38,929 nucleotides of DNA from Pseudodesulfovibrio alkaliphilus. Lineage in GTDB: Bacteria; Desulfobacterota; Desulfovibrionia; Desulfovibrionales; Desulfovibrionaceae. Positions 8,161-17,092 of the stretch are shown here, in pieces. Both the position numbers and the translations under genes were made by a program. The stretch is taken from assembly GCF_009729555.1 (NCBI RefSeq), contig NZ_WODC01000013.1, forward strand, positions 1 to 38,929. Direction: 5' to 3'. Each line of letters opens with the position of its first letter. Within the stretch, counting starts at the first letter, position 1. The notes below the pieces were generated by a model that made no database searches, had not been told where the DNA came from, and saw only the letters and a program-made list of their open reading frames with translations.

Positions 8161-8189
8161 TGTTTAGCCCAGCGGGTGTGAAAAGGCAA
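8161..8189 (-). promoter_or_regulatory. Predicted sigma70 promoter of tRNA-Pro
   Basis: On the minus strand a -35 box TTGCCT (8189-8184) and a -10 box TAAACA (8166-8161) are separated by 17 bases. Transcription would start about 10 bases before the mature tRNA 5' end. Confidence 0.5.
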
Positions 8190-8384
8190 GGCAAAAAATG
8201 CGGGGCAAGCAAGGAGATGGACAAAGCAGGTAAATACGCCTATTATTCCCGTTTGGAGAATTGAGCAAAAATTGTCACGTTCACGCTGTGGCCTGCGCGG
8301 CGTTCAACCTCTGTGGGTGTGGCGGTTCCCTGCTGCCAGGAACGCCCGGAACGCTGCGGGCGGGAGCCCCAAGGAGACGCATTG

Positions 8385-9440
8385 GTGATAAAAGTTCTTG
8401 TCGTGGATGATTCCGCCTTCATGCGAAAGGCCATCAGCACGATGCTTGGCAAGGACCCGGGAATCAAGGTGGTGGGAACGGCGCGTGACGGTCTGGAGGG
8501 CCTGGAGATGGTGCGCCGCCTCGATCCCGATGTGGTGACCATGGACATTGAGATGCCGAAGATGGACGGCCTGACCGCCTTAAGGCAGATCATGATGGAG
8601 GCCCCAAGGCCTGTGCTCATGGTCAGTTCGCTGACCACCGAGGGTGCCGAGGCCACCCTCAAGGCCATGGAGCTTGGCGCCGTGGACTTCATCCCCAAGC
8701 AGCTTTCCAAGGTCTCCCTTGACATCGTCAAGATAGAAAAGGATCTCATAGACCGGGTCAAGACCGTGGCCGCGCGGAAGATGCGCCATGTGCCGACCAG
8801 AACGGCTGCCCCACGTCCTGCCGCGACAGCCGTGCCCAGGTCGGCCGTCACCCCAGCGGATCGGCCGGTGCGCGATGTGGTGGCCATCGGCGTATCCACC
8901 GGAGGGCCGCCCGTGGTCCAGAAGATCCTTTCGTCCCTTCCGGCCGACTTCCCGGCCGCCATCGTTATTGCCCAGCATATGCCGGCCGCCTTTACCGGCC
9001 CTTTTGCCAAGCGGCTCGACGGCGTCAGCAGAATCACGGTCAAGGAGGCGGAGAACGGCGACGTGCTCCGGCCCGGTTATGCCTTCGTGGCCCCCGGGGG
9101 CAGACATATCGTGCTTGATCAGCGGGTGAGCCGGGTCGATGTGGTGGTAACGGATCAGCCCGCTGATGCCCTCTACAAGCCTTCGGCCAACGTCCTTATC
9201 AGTTCCGTGGCTCAGGCCGTGGGCAAGCGCGGGCTCGGGGTCATTCTGACAGGCATGGGCAACGACGGCTGCGAGGGGGTGCGTGAACTCAAGGGGCGCG
9301 GCGGACGCGCCCTGGCTCAGAGCGACTCCACCTGCGTGGTCTACGGCATGCCCAAGGCCATAGTCGATGAAAACCTGGCGGATGAGATCGTCGATCTCGA
9401 CGACATGGCCGAAGCGATCATTGCGAATTTGTACAAGTGA
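8385..9440 (+). CDS. cheB: Chemotaxis protein-glutamate methylesterase/glutaminase CheB
   Basis: CheB removes methyl groups from chemoreceptor glutamates and deamidates glutamines, resetting receptor sensitivity. The 351-residue product has an N-terminal receiver domain with acidic pair D8-D9, phosphoacceptor D54 (VVTMDIEMP), T84/T85 and K105. A proline/alanine linker spans about residues 135-162. The methylesterase domain carries the catalytic triad S171 (GVSTGG), H198 (AQHM) and D294 (GMGNDG). The GTG at 8385 is chosen because AAGGAG ends 8 bases upstream and the protein then begins VIKVLVVDDS, as family members do; a TTG one codon earlier is possible. It heads the cluster cheB-HEAT-cheR-cheY-cheA. 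No receptor gene is present, so its substrate receptor is encoded elsewhere. Confidence 0.96.
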   Translation: MIKVLVVDDSAFMRKAISTMLGKDPGIKVVGTARDGLEGLEMVRRLDPDVVTMDIEMPKMDGLTALRQIMMEAPRPVLMVSSLTTEGAEATLKAMELGAVDFIPKQLSKVSLDIVKIEKDLIDRVKTVAARKMRHVPTRTAAPRPAATAVPRSAVTPADRPVRDVVAIGVSTGGPPVVQKILSSLPADFPAAIVIAQHMPAAFTGPFAKRLDGVSRITVKEAENGDVLRPGYAFVAPGGRHIVLDQRVSRVDVVVTDQPADALYKPSANVLISSVAQAVGKRGLGVILTGMGNDGCEGVRELKGRGGRALAQSDSTCVVYGMPKAIVDENLADEIVDLDDMAEAIIANLYK

Positions 9441-9490
9441 CAGAGCGCCGGTTAGACCGGCGAATCCATTTTTGTGGGGAGGGTGAGCAG

Positions 9491-11428
9491 ATGGCGGGAT
9501 GTAACGAGTATCTTTCGCTGCTGAAGAGCGATGACAAGGAGATCGTTCGCGAGGGCGCGTTCCGGGCTGGCGAGGACAACTGTGTCGAGGCCGTGGGGCT
9601 GCTGGCTGAGTTGCTGCTGACCAACCATCTGGGTGTGCAGGAGGCGGCAGACAGCTCTCTGCGCAAGATCGGAGGCCGCGAGACCGTACGGGCGGTGCTG
9701 CCCCTGTTGCGTTCGGACGAGGCCCCGGTGCGCAATCTTTCCATGGACATCCTGCGCGAGGTGGGAGGGCAGGACATGCCCTCGCTTGTTGCTCTCATCC
9801 ACGACGGCGATCCCGACATCCGCATCTTCGTGGCCGACATTCTCGGCTCCACAGGCAGTTCCCTGGCGGTGGAGCCTCTGTGCGACGCCTTGCTCAAGGA
9901 CCCCGAGGTCAATGTCCGCTATCAGGCGGCGGTGAGCCTTGGCGAGCTCGGCATGGCCGAGGCCGCTCCGTGTCTGAACAAGGCAATGGAAGACGAGGAG
10001 TGGGTGCAGTACTCGGTGATCGAGGCCCTGACCAAGATCGGTCACGCCAGCTCGGTGGGGGCGTTGGTCAAGGCGCTGGACCACGCCTCGGACCTTGTCG
10101 CCTCCATGATCATCGATTCCCTTGGCGAACTGGGGGACATCAAGGCCGTGACCATGCTGCTTAAGCGCATGGACGAATCGCCCACGGCGCTGCGCAACAA
10201 GATCGTCAAGGCAGTAGTCAGGATACTGGGCGGCAAGTCCTTGAACCTGCTCAGTGTGAGCGAGCGGGAGCGTTTTCGCGAATATCTGCTCGTGGCCCTG
10301 CGCGACGAGGATGTGGAGATACAGGACGCCGCCATCCAGGGATTGGCCCATGTGGGAGGCGAGGTGGCCTCCGAGGGGATTCTGCGCATCGCGGCGGCGT
10401 TGGATCAGGACAGGGATCAGGAGCGGCTTGGAACCATCATCGGGTGCCTGGCGGTCATCGGGATAACCGACGCGCTCAAGCACGCCCTGCTCGGCGAAAG
10501 CGAGAATCTGGCCCATGTGGCCGTCCAGGTCCTCGCCATGATCTCGCCAGAGTCCTGCGGTTTTGAGGACTCGGTCTGCCGCTTGCTTATGGAAGCCTTC
10601 TGGAGGGTGTCGCTGCCGATTCAGCGCCAGATCATCGGTGTGGCAGCCGAGCGGGGGAACGAGCACGCAAAGGATTTCTTCATCAGGGTTCTCGACGAGC
10701 ACAACGACGGCACAGTGCTCAAGAGCGCGGTCTTTCTGCTGGGCGAGAAGCTGCGGCTGGCCGAGGTGGCGGACCGCATCTTTGTGCTGCTTGACCATCA
10801 ATACGACGATGTCAAGGAAGCCGCGCTGGAGGCCTGCATCGCCATCAACGGGGACCGGGTGCGCGAGCGTTTCGCGGCCATGTTCGAGAGTCGCGAGCCC
10901 ATTCACCGGCTCATGGCGGTCTATGCCTTGGGCAAGCTCGGGGTCTCGGCCAATCTCGATATCCTCAGACGCGCCCTGGACGACGCCGTGCCGGACATTC
11001 GCAAGGTGGCCCTGGAGGCCCTGGCTTCCGAATGCGATGTGCATGACGATTGGCAGCCTCTGGTCCTTTCCAGACTGGAGGACGAGAGCAGGGATGTCCG
11101 CCTCACTGTTATCGAAATCCTCGGGAAGTGCTTTTCCGAGAATTCCGTTCCCTACCTGATCGACGCTCTAGAGGATGAGGACGACTGGGTCAGAATCAGG
11201 GCCATCGACGCCTTGGGCCAACACGGCTCCATCCAGTCCGTGCCGCGTCTGATCGGTATGCTCGACCACCCGAATCGGTTCGTGGTCATGAAGATCATCG
11301 AGGCTCTGGGAAGCCTTGGCGGCCCTACCGCCTTTCGCGCCCTGCTGGACATCGCCAACGGCGATGACTACGAGATGGTCAACGCAGCCGAGGAGGCCAT
11401 CGCCAGAATGCAGGAAGCTCAGGAGTAG
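9491..11428 (+). CDS. HEAT-repeat protein of the chemosensory cluster
   Basis: The 645-residue protein is almost entirely tandem HEAT/PBS-lyase-like helical repeats of about 30 residues, seen as recurrent patterns such as DPDIRIFVADILGSTG, DPEVNVRYQAAVSLGELG, ESRDVRLTVIEILGK and EDDWVRIRAIDALGQHG. No signal peptide or membrane segment is present. Such repeats form a curved scaffold for protein contacts, so an adaptor role between che proteins is plausible but unproven. The ATG at 9491 is favoured over an upstream GTG at 9437 because GGAGG lies upstream and the extension does not look conserved. It sits between cheB and cheR, with cheR starting 9 bases after its stop, so it is very likely cotranscribed. 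Confidence 0.88.
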   Translation: MAGCNEYLSLLKSDDKEIVREGAFRAGEDNCVEAVGLLAELLLTNHLGVQEAADSSLRKIGGRETVRAVLPLLRSDEAPVRNLSMDILREVGGQDMPSLVALIHDGDPDIRIFVADILGSTGSSLAVEPLCDALLKDPEVNVRYQAAVSLGELGMAEAAPCLNKAMEDEEWVQYSVIEALTKIGHASSVGALVKALDHASDLVASMIIDSLGELGDIKAVTMLLKRMDESPTALRNKIVKAVVRILGGKSLNLLSVSERERFREYLLVALRDEDVEIQDAAIQGLAHVGGEVASEGILRIAAALDQDRDQERLGTIIGCLAVIGITDALKHALLGESENLAHVAVQVLAMISPESCGFEDSVCRLLMEAFWRVSLPIQRQIIGVAAERGNEHAKDFFIRVLDEHNDGTVLKSAVFLLGEKLRLAEVADRIFVLLDHQYDDVKEAALEACIAINGDRVRERFAAMFESREPIHRLMAVYALGKLGVSANLDILRRALDDAVPDIRKVALEALASECDVHDDWQPLVLSRLEDESRDVRLTVIEILGKCFSENSVPYLIDALEDEDDWVRIRAIDALGQHGSIQSVPRLIGMLDHPNRFVVMKIIEALGSLGGPTAFRALLDIANGDDYEMVNAAEEAIARMQEAQE

Positions 11429-11437
11429 GCGGACCAG

Positions 11438-12313
11438 ATGTCCTCGCTTTTTTCCAAGACCATCGCCCTTGGCAAGGAACTCAAGATCACGGATCAGGAG
11501 TTCGCCAACTTAAGGGATTTCATCTACGAGCAGTGCGGCATATACATTGCTGACAACCGCAAGTACCTGCTGGAGAACCGGCTCGGAAACCGGCTGAAGA
11601 AGCTCAACCTCAGGAATTTCGACGAATACTACAACTATCTGCGCTTTGATGCGGCCAAGGCCGCGGAGATGAAAAAGCTTTTTGAAGTCATCACCACCAA
11701 CGAGACGAGCTTTTACCGCAATCCGCCCCAGTTGCAGGTGTTTCAGGAAAAGGTGCTTGCCGATGTGTTGGAGGGCTGCCGCGGGAGCGGACGCAAATTG
11801 CGCATCTGGTCGGCAGGCTGCTCCACAGGCGAGGAGCCATACACCATTGCCATGATTATCCATGAGCTGCTCCAGGGGGATGTCGCCAACTGGGACATCC
11901 GCATCACGGCCAACGACCTCTCGGAGCGGGTGCTCGAATCGGCACGCAAGGGCGTGTATAACGAGTACACCCTGCGCACGACTCCCAAGGAGATCGTGCA
12001 GCGTTATTTCGAGCAGGAGGCAGGGCTCTATGGCGTCAGGCCCGAGGTGAAGAGGCTCGTCAGTTTTGGTCAGATCAATCTGCGCGACAAGGGGCAGCTC
12101 AAGCGGGTGGAGCGCTCGCAGATCGTGTTCTGCCGCAATGTCATCATTTATTTCGACGACGCCATGAAGAAGCAGGTCATCAGTTCATTTTACGACAATC
12201 TGCTTCCGGGCGGATACCTGATCATCGGGCATTCGGAGTCGCTGCACAACATCACCCGCGCCTTCAAGCCCATCCATTTTCCGGGCGCCATCATCTACAA
12301 GAAGGAGGAGTAG
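11438..12313 (+). CDS. cheR: Chemotaxis protein-glutamate O-methyltransferase CheR
   Basis: CheR methylates receptor glutamates with S-adenosylmethionine, opposing CheB. The 291-residue product has the N-terminal helical CheR domain (about residues 15-75, with LRDFIYEQCGIYI and the R/N-rich segment LLENRLGNRLKKL). Next come the conserved TTNETSFYRN segment (about residues 87-96), the SAM-binding motif IWSAGCSTGEEPYTIAM, and the late motif IVFCRNVIIYFD. No C-terminal TPR or pentapeptide-binding extension is present. The ATG at 11438 follows the HEAT gene stop by 9 bases. A terminator-like hairpin without a T tract follows before cheY (12331-12351). Confidence 0.96.
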   Translation: MSSLFSKTIALGKELKITDQEFANLRDFIYEQCGIYIADNRKYLLENRLGNRLKKLNLRNFDEYYNYLRFDAAKAAEMKKLFEVITTNETSFYRNPPQLQVFQEKVLADVLEGCRGSGRKLRIWSAGCSTGEEPYTIAMIIHELLQGDVANWDIRITANDLSERVLESARKGVYNEYTLRTTPKEIVQRYFEQEAGLYGVRPEVKRLVSFGQINLRDKGQLKRVERSQIVFCRNVIIYFDDAMKKQVISSFYDNLLPGGYLIIGHSESLHNITRAFKPIHFPGAIIYKKEE

Positions 12314-12330
12314 GCGTCCTGACTGCAAGG

Positions 12331-12351
12331 CGGGAGGGCGTCACCCTCCCG
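12331..12351 (+). other. Hairpin between cheR and cheY
   Basis: CGGGAGGG and CCCTCCCG pair as an 8-bp stem around a 5-base loop. No clear T tract follows (GAGGATTTG), so it may be an attenuating or stabilising hairpin, not a full terminator. Confidence 0.45.
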
Positions 12352-12400
12352 AGGATTTGATAAAACGACCGATTTCGTGTTAATGGACCCAGGGGGAATC

Positions 12401-12769
12401 ATGGCGAAGCATATTCTGATAGTGGACGACTCAAAGACGGTGCGCAACCTGGTCGCCTTCATCATGAAGAAGGAGGGATTCAAGGTCACTACCGCCGAAG
12501 ACGGTCTGGACGGCCTGGAAAAGCTCTATAGCGCCACCGGGGTTGACCTCATTGTTTCGGACATAAACATGCCCCGCATGGATGGCCTGACGTTCATCAA
12601 AACGGTCCGGGAGCAGGAGGCGTACAGGGACATTCCCATCGTGGTCCTCTCCACCGAGGGGCAGGACAGGGATATTCAGACAGGCCTGACCGTGGGAGCG
12701 AATCTTTACATGGTCAAGCCCGCCCAGCCCGAGAAGCTGGTGCGCAACGTCAAGATGCTGCTTGGATGA
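12401..12769 (+). CDS. cheY: Single-domain response regulator CheY
   Basis: The 122-residue product is a lone receiver domain, with acidic pair D9-D10 (ILIVDDS), phosphoacceptor D54 (LIVSDINMP), conserved Thr in VVLSTEG and Lys in MVKPAQ. It has no output domain, so it acts by binding a partner, as CheY does at the flagellar switch or another effector. The ATG at 12401 has AGGGGG 5 bases upstream; an in-frame upstream ATG at 12383 gives an unlikely leader. It lies between cheR and cheA and is the expected phosphoacceptor of this CheA. Confidence 0.93.
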   Translation: MAKHILIVDDSKTVRNLVAFIMKKEGFKVTTAEDGLDGLEKLYSATGVDLIVSDINMPRMDGLTFIKTVREQEAYRDIPIVVLSTEGQDRDIQTGLTVGANLYMVKPAQPEKLVRNVKMLLG

Positions 12770-12852
12770 CCCGCCAGCCGGGGAGCAGGAGTCATTGTAA
12801 CACGGGGCCGCGTCTGAACCGCTGACAGGCGGTCGCCGCCAGAGGACACTTG

Positions 12853-15800
12853 ATGAGCCAGGACTTTCTCGATCCAGAAATTTTAGCCGATTTTTTTGTT
12901 GAGGCGAAAGAGCACTTGGAGACCATTGAGCCCAATCTGCTCGAACTGGAAAAGGCGCCGGACAATCTTGGGCTGCTCAACGAGATATTTCGTCCCATGC
13001 ACTCGCTCAAGGGTGCCTCCGGGTTTCTCGGCCTCAACCGGATAAACGGTTTGGCCCACAAGGCTGAGAATATCCTCGACGAGCTGCGCCAGGGGTCCAT
13101 GCGTGTCACAGGCGGGATAATGGACCTGATCCTGTCTGCCACGGATGCCCTGCGCACCATGGTGGATAACCTTGAGAGCAGCGGCGTCGAGGGCGATGTG
13201 GACACCGCTCCCATCATCGCCAGAATTGAGGCGGCCCTGGCCGGCACCCTCGACGGGGGCGATGCGCCCCAGGTCAGTCCAACGGCCAACACCGCCGCTC
13301 TGGATGGTCCGGCGGCAGTGGACCCGTACGTCGGGAAGGTCTCCGCTGCAAAGCCGCAGGCCGATGAGGTCGTTTCCGAACCGCAACCCGCGTCCCAGGC
13401 GGTCAATACGGAAAGTGTCGCCATGACAGCATCGTTTCACCCCCTGCCCGATCCCGATTTTGACGACGCGCCTTACGGGTTGAGTACCGTGGGCGAAGGC
13501 CATCTTGCGGACTTCCTTGAGGAGGCTGCAGAGATCATTGAAAATCTTAACCGTTGTCTCCTCGCCCTTGAGGGCAGCCCGGACGATAGCGAGGAGATGA
13601 TCAACGACACCTTCCGCTATTTCCACAACCTCAAGGGCAACAGCGGCATTATTGGATTCAAGGAACTCAACTCCCTGACCCACGAGGCCGAAACCCTGCT
13701 CAACAAGGTCCGCAAAGGCGACATGGAATGCAGCCAGGGGCTTATTGACTTGCTCCTTTCGTCCGTCGACCTGATTGAGGAGCTTGTGGGCAAGGTGGAT
13801 GTGGAGACCAACCGCGTCACCCCGATGGATACTTCGGTCATGGCTCAACTGCTGCAGAAGGTGACTGAGGAGGGCAACGTGGCGGCTGTGGCCGAGGCCC
13901 TTGCCGCCATCAAGGGCGAGCACCACGTGCCTGCCGGGGTGGCCGCGCCGTCTGTGCCCCCGGCCAGGGAACCGGAAAAGCCGGTGTCGGTCGATGCAGG
14001 GACCGGAGCCGTTTCGCCCTCGGACTACGATCCAGAGGACGTGACTTTGTTCCTCCAGACCATTCATCAGCAACTTCAGAGCGCGGCCACGGCATTGATC
14101 ATGCTCCGTGAGGATGCCGGGCAGCCGGACATCGTGGACGGCCTGTTCCGCACTTTTCAGACCATCCAGAACTCGGCGGGGTATATGGGCCTTGCTGAAA
14201 TCAAGGAGTATTCGGCCCGTACTGTGGGGCTGGTGGACCAGGGACGCAAGAGCAACATAGATTTCAGCCTGATGCTCGATATCCTTGACCAGGAATTTTC
14301 CATTCTCAAGGACATGCTGCTCAAGGCCATGGCAGACATTTCTGGCGAACCCGTGCCTGATCCAACCAGCGATTTGGTTGCAGCCAAAGGCAAGCCCGCT
14401 GTCAAGCCTGCCGCCAAACCCGCGCCGGTCGCTCCCAAGGCCCCGCCCAAACCGGCCCCCCCGGTCCGGCCGGAACCAAGTTTCGAGGACGAGCCCGACG
14501 ACGCTGTAGCCGTTATGGCCGTGCCCCAGACGCGTCCGGCAGGGCCGTCCGAACCCGTATCCAAGCCCGCCCGCCCGGCGGCCAAGGCACCCATGTCAAA
14601 CGCTTCCAGCATAGTCGCTTCCGGCGCTGGCGCGGCAGCCGCCGCCCAGCAGGCCAAGCCCAAGGCATCAAGCACCATCCGGGTGGATCACCACAAGCTC
14701 GACCATCTGATGAATGTCATTGGCGAGTTGATCATCAACCGCAACCGCTATGCCATGCTCGCCCGGGCCCTTGAAGACGGGCACGAGGATGTGCATGTGG
14801 TGGCCCAGCAGTTGACCGAGACCACCTACGCCATGGCCCGTATTTCCGATGACCTTCAGGACACCATCATGAAGGTCCGCATGGTTCCGGTGCAAACCGT
14901 GTTTTCACGTTTTCCCCGACTGGTGCGCGACTTGAGCCGCAAGAGCGGCAAGCAGGTGGAGCTGATCATGGAAGGCGAGGAGACGGAATTCGACAAGAGC
15001 GTGGTCGAGGAGATCGGCGATCCGCTGGTGCATCTGGTGCGCAACGCCGTGGACCATGGCCTGGAGGACGAGGAGGAGCGCATCAAGGCGGGCAAGAAGC
15101 CCAAGGGCCATGTCTGGCTGCGCGCCTACCACAAGGGGAATTCCGTGGCCATTGAAGTGGAGGACGACGGGCGCGGCATCGATCCCGAGAAGCTCAAGCA
15201 GGTGGCCATCCGCAAGGGCGTTATCACTGCCGAGGAGGCTAACGCCATGGACGACCGTGAGGCCCTGGACCTCATTTTCGCGCCGGGTTTCTCCTCGGCG
15301 GAGAAGGTTACGGATATTTCGGGGCGCGGCGTGGGCATGGACGTGGTCAAGACCAATATCAAGAATCTCAAGGGCAGCGTCAACACCCAGTCCGAGGTGG
15401 GCAAGGGAACCAAGCTGACTCTGACCCTGCCTTTGACCCTGGCCATCATCGACGCTCTCATGGTCCAGGTGGCGGGCGAGACCTTTGCCATCCCCCTGGA
15501 CGCGGTTTCGGAAACCACCAAGATCGAAACCGTGAAGCTCTCGGATGTCAACAATCGCAAGGCAGTCACTCTGCGCGGCGAGGTGCTCGGCGTCATCGAA
15601 CTGGCTGAACTCCTCGATCTGCCCCAGTCCATGGACGAGCGCGATGTGCTGCCCATGGTGGTTATCCACGACAACGATCGCCGACTCGGTCTGGTGGTGG
15701 ACCGTCTGTTGGAGCGTCAGGAGATCGTCATCAAGCCTCTGGGGCAATATCTCAATAATTTTAACCTTAAGGGTCTCTCCGGCGCGACCATCATGGGCGA

Positions 15801-15903
15801 TGGCTCTGTGGTCCTCATCCTTGATCCCCACGAGATATACAGCCTCTCGACCCAACTCGGGCGCAAGGAGGCTGCGGCCCCGGCCCTGCCCGGCGGCAAA
15901 TAG
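12853..15903 (+). CDS. cheA: Chemotaxis histidine kinase CheA with three Hpt modules
   Basis: The 1016-residue protein is well above the usual 650-750 residues of CheA. Hpt 1 has H50 in MHSLKG and Hpt 2 has H258 in FHNLKG. A third Hpt-like module (about residues 390-500) has Q436 and Q439 in FQTIQNSAGYMG where His and Lys would stand, so it cannot be phosphorylated in the usual way. An Ala/Pro/Lys-rich linker (about 510-605) leads to the dimerisation domain, the HATPase domain (N731 in the N box, DDGRG from D771, then GRGVGMD) and a C-terminal CheW-like domain. No receiver domain is present. ATG at 12853 follows AGAGGA. The two intact His sites may phosphorylate CheY (12401) and CheB (8385). 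A strong terminator follows. Confidence 0.95.
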   Translation: MSQDFLDPEILADFFVEAKEHLETIEPNLLELEKAPDNLGLLNEIFRPMHSLKGASGFLGLNRINGLAHKAENILDELRQGSMRVTGGIMDLILSATDALRTMVDNLESSGVEGDVDTAPIIARIEAALAGTLDGGDAPQVSPTANTAALDGPAAVDPYVGKVSAAKPQADEVVSEPQPASQAVNTESVAMTASFHPLPDPDFDDAPYGLSTVGEGHLADFLEEAAEIIENLNRCLLALEGSPDDSEEMINDTFRYFHNLKGNSGIIGFKELNSLTHEAETLLNKVRKGDMECSQGLIDLLLSSVDLIEELVGKVDVETNRVTPMDTSVMAQLLQKVTEEGNVAAVAEALAAIKGEHHVPAGVAAPSVPPAREPEKPVSVDAGTGAVSPSDYDPEDVTLFLQTIHQQLQSAATALIMLREDAGQPDIVDGLFRTFQTIQNSAGYMGLAEIKEYSARTVGLVDQGRKSNIDFSLMLDILDQEFSILKDMLLKAMADISGEPVPDPTSDLVAAKGKPAVKPAAKPAPVAPKAPPKPAPPVRPEPSFEDEPDDAVAVMAVPQTRPAGPSEPVSKPARPAAKAPMSNASSIVASGAGAAAAAQQAKPKASSTIRVDHHKLDHLMNVIGELIINRNRYAMLARALEDGHEDVHVVAQQLTETTYAMARISDDLQDTIMKVRMVPVQTVFSRFPRLVRDLSRKSGKQVELIMEGEETEFDKSVVEEIGDPLVHLVRNAVDHGLEDEEERIKAGKKPKGHVWLRAYHKGNSVAIEVEDDGRGIDPEKLKQVAIRKGVITAEEANAMDDREALDLIFAPGFSSAEKVTDISGRGVGMDVVKTNIKNLKGSVNTQSEVGKGTKLTLTLPLTLAIIDALMVQVAGETFAIPLDAVSETTKIETVKLSDVNNRKAVTLRGEVLGVIELAELLDLPQSMDERDVLPMVVIHDNDRRLGLVVDRLLERQEIVIKPLGQYLNNFNLKGLSGATIMGDGSVVLILDPHEIYSLSTQLGRKEAAAPALPGGK

Positions 15904-15926
15904 TCTGTCAGCCAGAGTTTTGTACA

Positions 15927-15955
15927 AAGGCCGGGAAGCGCAGCTTCCCGGCCTT
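15927..15955 (+). terminator. Terminator closing the che cluster
   Basis: A perfect 13-bp stem (AAGGCCGGGAAGC / GCTTCCCGGCCTT) with a 3-base loop is followed by TTTCTTCATTTT. It lies 24 bases after the cheA stop. The opposite strand is also hairpin-capable and may end the convergent membrane-protein gene. Confidence 0.85.
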
Positions 15956-15978
15956 TCTTCATTTTGGATGGGCTCCGG

Positions 15979-16899
15979 TCAGAGCATGGTCATGAAATTC
16001 ATGAACAGGGTTGCATTGGCGGCGTGCATGAGCCAGAGCAGCCCGGCAGCCACAAGGAGCAACCCCTTGAAACGTAACGGTGTCTGGCTGCGTGCCGTGA
16101 CCAGCCAGATGGCGCAGCAGACGAGGCCCAAGGCGCTTCCGATCGCCCATACCATTCCCAGGGGGGTGTCTATGGTCATGGTCCGAAGGGGGTCGGGAAG
16201 CACGGCCAGAAGCCAGCCCTGGCAGGCGAGAAAGACGAGCATGGTGGTTATTGCCCAGCGCGACGCCAGGTTGAGGGAGAAGCGGTAATAGTCGCGCCCG
16301 AAGTCGTCGCGGTTGCGGCGCAGTACGAGGTAGACGCAGCTTAAGCCTGCCGCGGCCACGATGCACAAAATGACGTGCATGGTTGCCATGGGCCAGACCA
16401 TGGAGCCGGGGCCGAACCCGGCCTGGGCAGCCTCCGGCGGCAGTCCGGCCATGAGCTTGGCAGGGACTGTCACGGCCACGGCCGCTGCTGCCGCCAGGGC
16501 CGCGCCGATACCAAGGAGCAGGTGAACCCCCTTGGACTGGCGCAGTTTTTTCCAGGTCAGGAAATAGACCGGGCCAAGCAGGGTGAACACCCCCATGATC
16601 GCCAGGGAAAAAATGAAGGGGGAGTCCGGGGCGAGGAGTCGGGAGGCGAGTTGTTGGAAGCGGGCGGAAGCCAGCCCTATGGAGCCGATCAGGATGACGA
16701 GAAAGAGGGGGAACAGGACGGCTCCCATGGACGCGACCTGTTGGCCGTACTTGTCCAGAAAGACGCGGCCCTTGATCTTGGCTGCGGCCTCGCTTGACAC
16801 GGCCACGGCCGCGCAGCCCAGAGCGGCCATGCCTATCAGGCTGAAAAAGGCGGGGGCCAACATGGTGGCGACGAGGATCAGGCTTTCTTGCATGCTCAT
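15979..16899 (-). CDS. Predicted polytopic membrane protein, eight TM segments
   Basis: The 306-residue product has about eight hydrophobic helices: roughly residues 5-30, 55-75, 92-112, 122-145, 165-190, 212-232, 240-262 and 275-300. Between TM1 and TM2 lies a hydrophilic segment with KIKGRVFLDKYGQQ. I do not recognise the family. The overall look is that of a cytoplasmic-membrane integral protein, perhaps respiratory or transport related, but no cofactor motif is diagnostic. The start at 16899 (MSMQESLIL) is chosen because GGAG lies about 10 bases upstream and the longer frame (to 17037) adds a non-hydrophobic leader. It is convergent with cheA and divergent from the lipoprotein gene at 17093. 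Confidence 0.7.
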   Translation of the reverse strand: MSMQESLILVATMLAPAFFSLIGMAALGCAAVAVSSEAAAKIKGRVFLDKYGQQVASMGAVLFPLFLVILIGSIGLASARFQQLASRLLAPDSPFIFSLAIMGVFTLLGPVYFLTWKKLRQSKGVHLLLGIGAALAAAAAVAVTVPAKLMAGLPPEAAQAGFGPGSMVWPMATMHVILCIVAAAGLSCVYLVLRRNRDDFGRDYYRFSLNLASRWAITTMLVFLACQGWLLAVLPDPLRTMTIDTPLGMVWAIGSALGLVCCAIWLVTARSQTPLRFKGLLLVAAGLLWLMHAANATLFMNFMTML

Positions 16900-17092
16900 G
16901 ATGGGATTCTCCGACAGCTTGTCGGCCATGCGCCATGCGCGGGCCGCGTGGCATATTTGCCTGAAAAACATCAGCTCCGCAAGCGGCCGGTCAGGGGATG
17001 ATTCGTGGTGAGGCCAGGGACTTGTTGCAAAAAACATCGTGATCGCCTATCTCTCTTGGAACGATTCAACTCGCCAGACCGGAGAATTCCTC

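Noticed and set aside
7782-8189. 135-codon minus-strand frame
   Set aside because: It runs straight through the tRNA-Pro gene, its terminator and its promoter, so it is not a gene.
9452-11044. 530-codon minus-strand frame opposite the HEAT-repeat gene
   Set aside because: Long antisense frames are expected opposite high-G+C genes; composition is His/Gln/Leu-rich with no domain, while the plus strand encodes clear HEAT repeats.
12883-14073. 396-codon minus-strand frame opposite cheA
   Set aside because: It is a mirror frame of the Hpt region; no ribosome site or domain is visible.
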